From Thermomucor indicae-seudaticae (lineage: Eukaryota; Mucoromycota; Mucoromycetes; Mucorales; Lichtheimiaceae), in contig JSYX01000374.1 in assembly GCA_000787465.1 (NCBI GenBank), positions 1-34,262 on the forward strand: a DNA stretch of 34,262 nt, read 5' to 3'. The position numbers and the translations under genes are program-made. The notes under the pieces were generated by a model, which saw only the letters and a program-made list of their open reading frames with translations, was not told where the DNA came from and ran no database searches. Shown here one piece after another: positions 33,672 through 34,262 of this stretch; the first letter of the stretch is position 1, and each line of letters opens with the position of its first letter.

Positions 33672-34262
33672 CACTCCCCTCCAAAAAGTCTGTCCACACT
33701 TCCACGAACTCCGCCAAAGTCAAATACATATGCCTTGACTTTGGAATGGTATTCAAGCACACTCAAGACGTATTTGGACATTTTTAAAGCATAATAGAAG
33801 AAGGAGTTCATGAAATATATGTATATAATGAAAAAAAAAAACTCATTTTATTCAGTATCGCGTGTGTCCACCGCCGGCCTCAAGGACGGCGGTACATCTG
33901 TCACGCATGGAGCCGACGAGGTTCTTGCAAACTTCAGGTGGAATATTCTTCCATTCGTGCACTAAGGCTTCCGCGAGCTGTTTGGTATTTCTAATACTGT
34001 ATCTGCGCTTTGCCAAACGCCGTTCGAGTTCATCCCAAAGATGCTCTATCGGATTCAGATCCGGACTTTGTGCAGGCCAGTAGTCCATAACTGGCACCTT
34101 GTTTAGCCTCTTCCACCATGAGGCATAAGCGCCAGTATGACAGCTGGCGCCATCTTCTTGGAAGATATACCCATGGCTCTCTTGATCCTTAGTGAGTTGG
34201 CGGAGATATGGGTACATGGTGCTGGAGAGTACGTTGACATATTCATCCTGCCCCATATTTCC
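33672..34262 (-). mobile_element. Tc1/mariner transposon, 3' part (continues past the window)
   Basis: The element end is CACTCCCCTCCAAAAAGTC followed by TGTCCACAC, immediately preceded by TA (33670-33671); Tc1 termini commonly contain a CAAAAGT-TTGTCCAC motif like this. The transposase gene lies inside on the minus strand, so this is the 3' side of the element. About 150 bases separate the TIR from the transposase stop at 33852. The other TIR lies beyond the window. Confidence 0.8.
33852..34262 (-). CDS. Tc1/mariner DDE transposase, C-terminal part
   Basis: Catalytic C-terminal part of a cut-and-paste transposase (DDE_3 type), cut by the window end; an in-frame Met lies at 34256. It shows FQEDGASCHT with the second catalytic Asp, then WPAQSPDLNPIEHLWDELER with the catalytic Glu in PIE, and ends CTAVLEAGGGHTRY. 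There are 35 residues between that Asp and Glu, one more than the DD34E spacing usual for Tc1. The visible frame is uninterrupted, so this copy could be intact. The N-terminal HTH domains and first Asp lie outside the window. Confidence 0.9.
   Translation of the reverse strand, partial: GNMGQDEYVNVLSSTMYPYLRQLTKDQESHGYIFQEDGASCHTGAYASWWKRLNKVPVMDYWPAQSPDLNPIEHLWDELERRLAKRRYSIRNTKQLAEALVHEWKNIPPEVCKNLVGSMRDRCTAVLEAGGGHTRY

Overview
This is a eukaryotic nuclear window, most likely from an early-diverging filamentous fungus (Mucoromycota/Mucorales-like). The reasons are: genes cut by many short GT-AG introns (about 45-90 nt); fungal-type CDK8, ATP synthase subunit d, prefoldin subunit 1, a vacuolar-type alpha-mannosidase and a peroxisomal AMP-forming CoA ligase ending in AKL; and LINE, Tc1/mariner and pogo-like debris of the kind common in these genomes. 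The taxon is inferred; no rRNA or other marker is present. I assembled all gene models by hand from splice signals, reading-frame continuity and remembered family motifs.  LEFT HALF (about 1-11,670), repeat-rich: a decayed LINE ORF1 with two zinc knuckles (389-1740); a hairpin within reiterated CATATTTTC-like sequence (1785-1822); a 1.03-kb TA-flanked inverted-repeat element (2167-3194); the 3' end of a LINE ORF2 with one frameshift (3846-5220); one apparently intact, unrecognised multi-exon gene (about 6010-7274, probably extending upstream); an 859-bp element with perfect 21-bp TIRs (8246-9104); broken coding-like sequence (9990-11110); and a 72-bp foldback element (11208-11279). The three small elements all start CAGTG, end CACTG/CACTA and sit between TA dinucleotides.  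RIGHT HALF (11,676-32,174), mostly housekeeping: CDK8 (minus) is divergent from a HAD-family hydrolase (plus), which is tail-to-tail with a LOG-family phosphoribohydrolase (minus), 31 bp apart. A second debris zone follows (16,366-18,410): a Tc1-like transposase remnant beside a long, intron-bearing, frameshifted gene of unknown family. Then come S-(hydroxymethyl)glutathione dehydrogenase, an oxalyl-CoA synthetase-like peroxisomal ligase and a secreted GDSL/SGNH esterase (all plus), prefoldin subunit 1 (plus) tail-to-tail with ATP synthase subunit d (minus), and a 27-exon GH38 alpha-mannosidase (minus) that contains 16-, 9- and 25-nt micro-exons.  RIGHT EDGE: about 1.5 kb with little signal, then the 3' part of a Tc1/mariner element with its inverted repeat (33,672 to beyond the window end).  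The genes do not form one operon-like pathway. The closest functional link is that the neighbouring glutathione-dependent formaldehyde dehydrogenase and oxalyl-CoA synthetase both lie on routes ending in formate (inference). The strongest items for follow-up are the alpha-mannosidase micro-exons, the TA-flanked element families, and the two unrecognised protein families at 6010-7274 and 16.8-18.4 kb.
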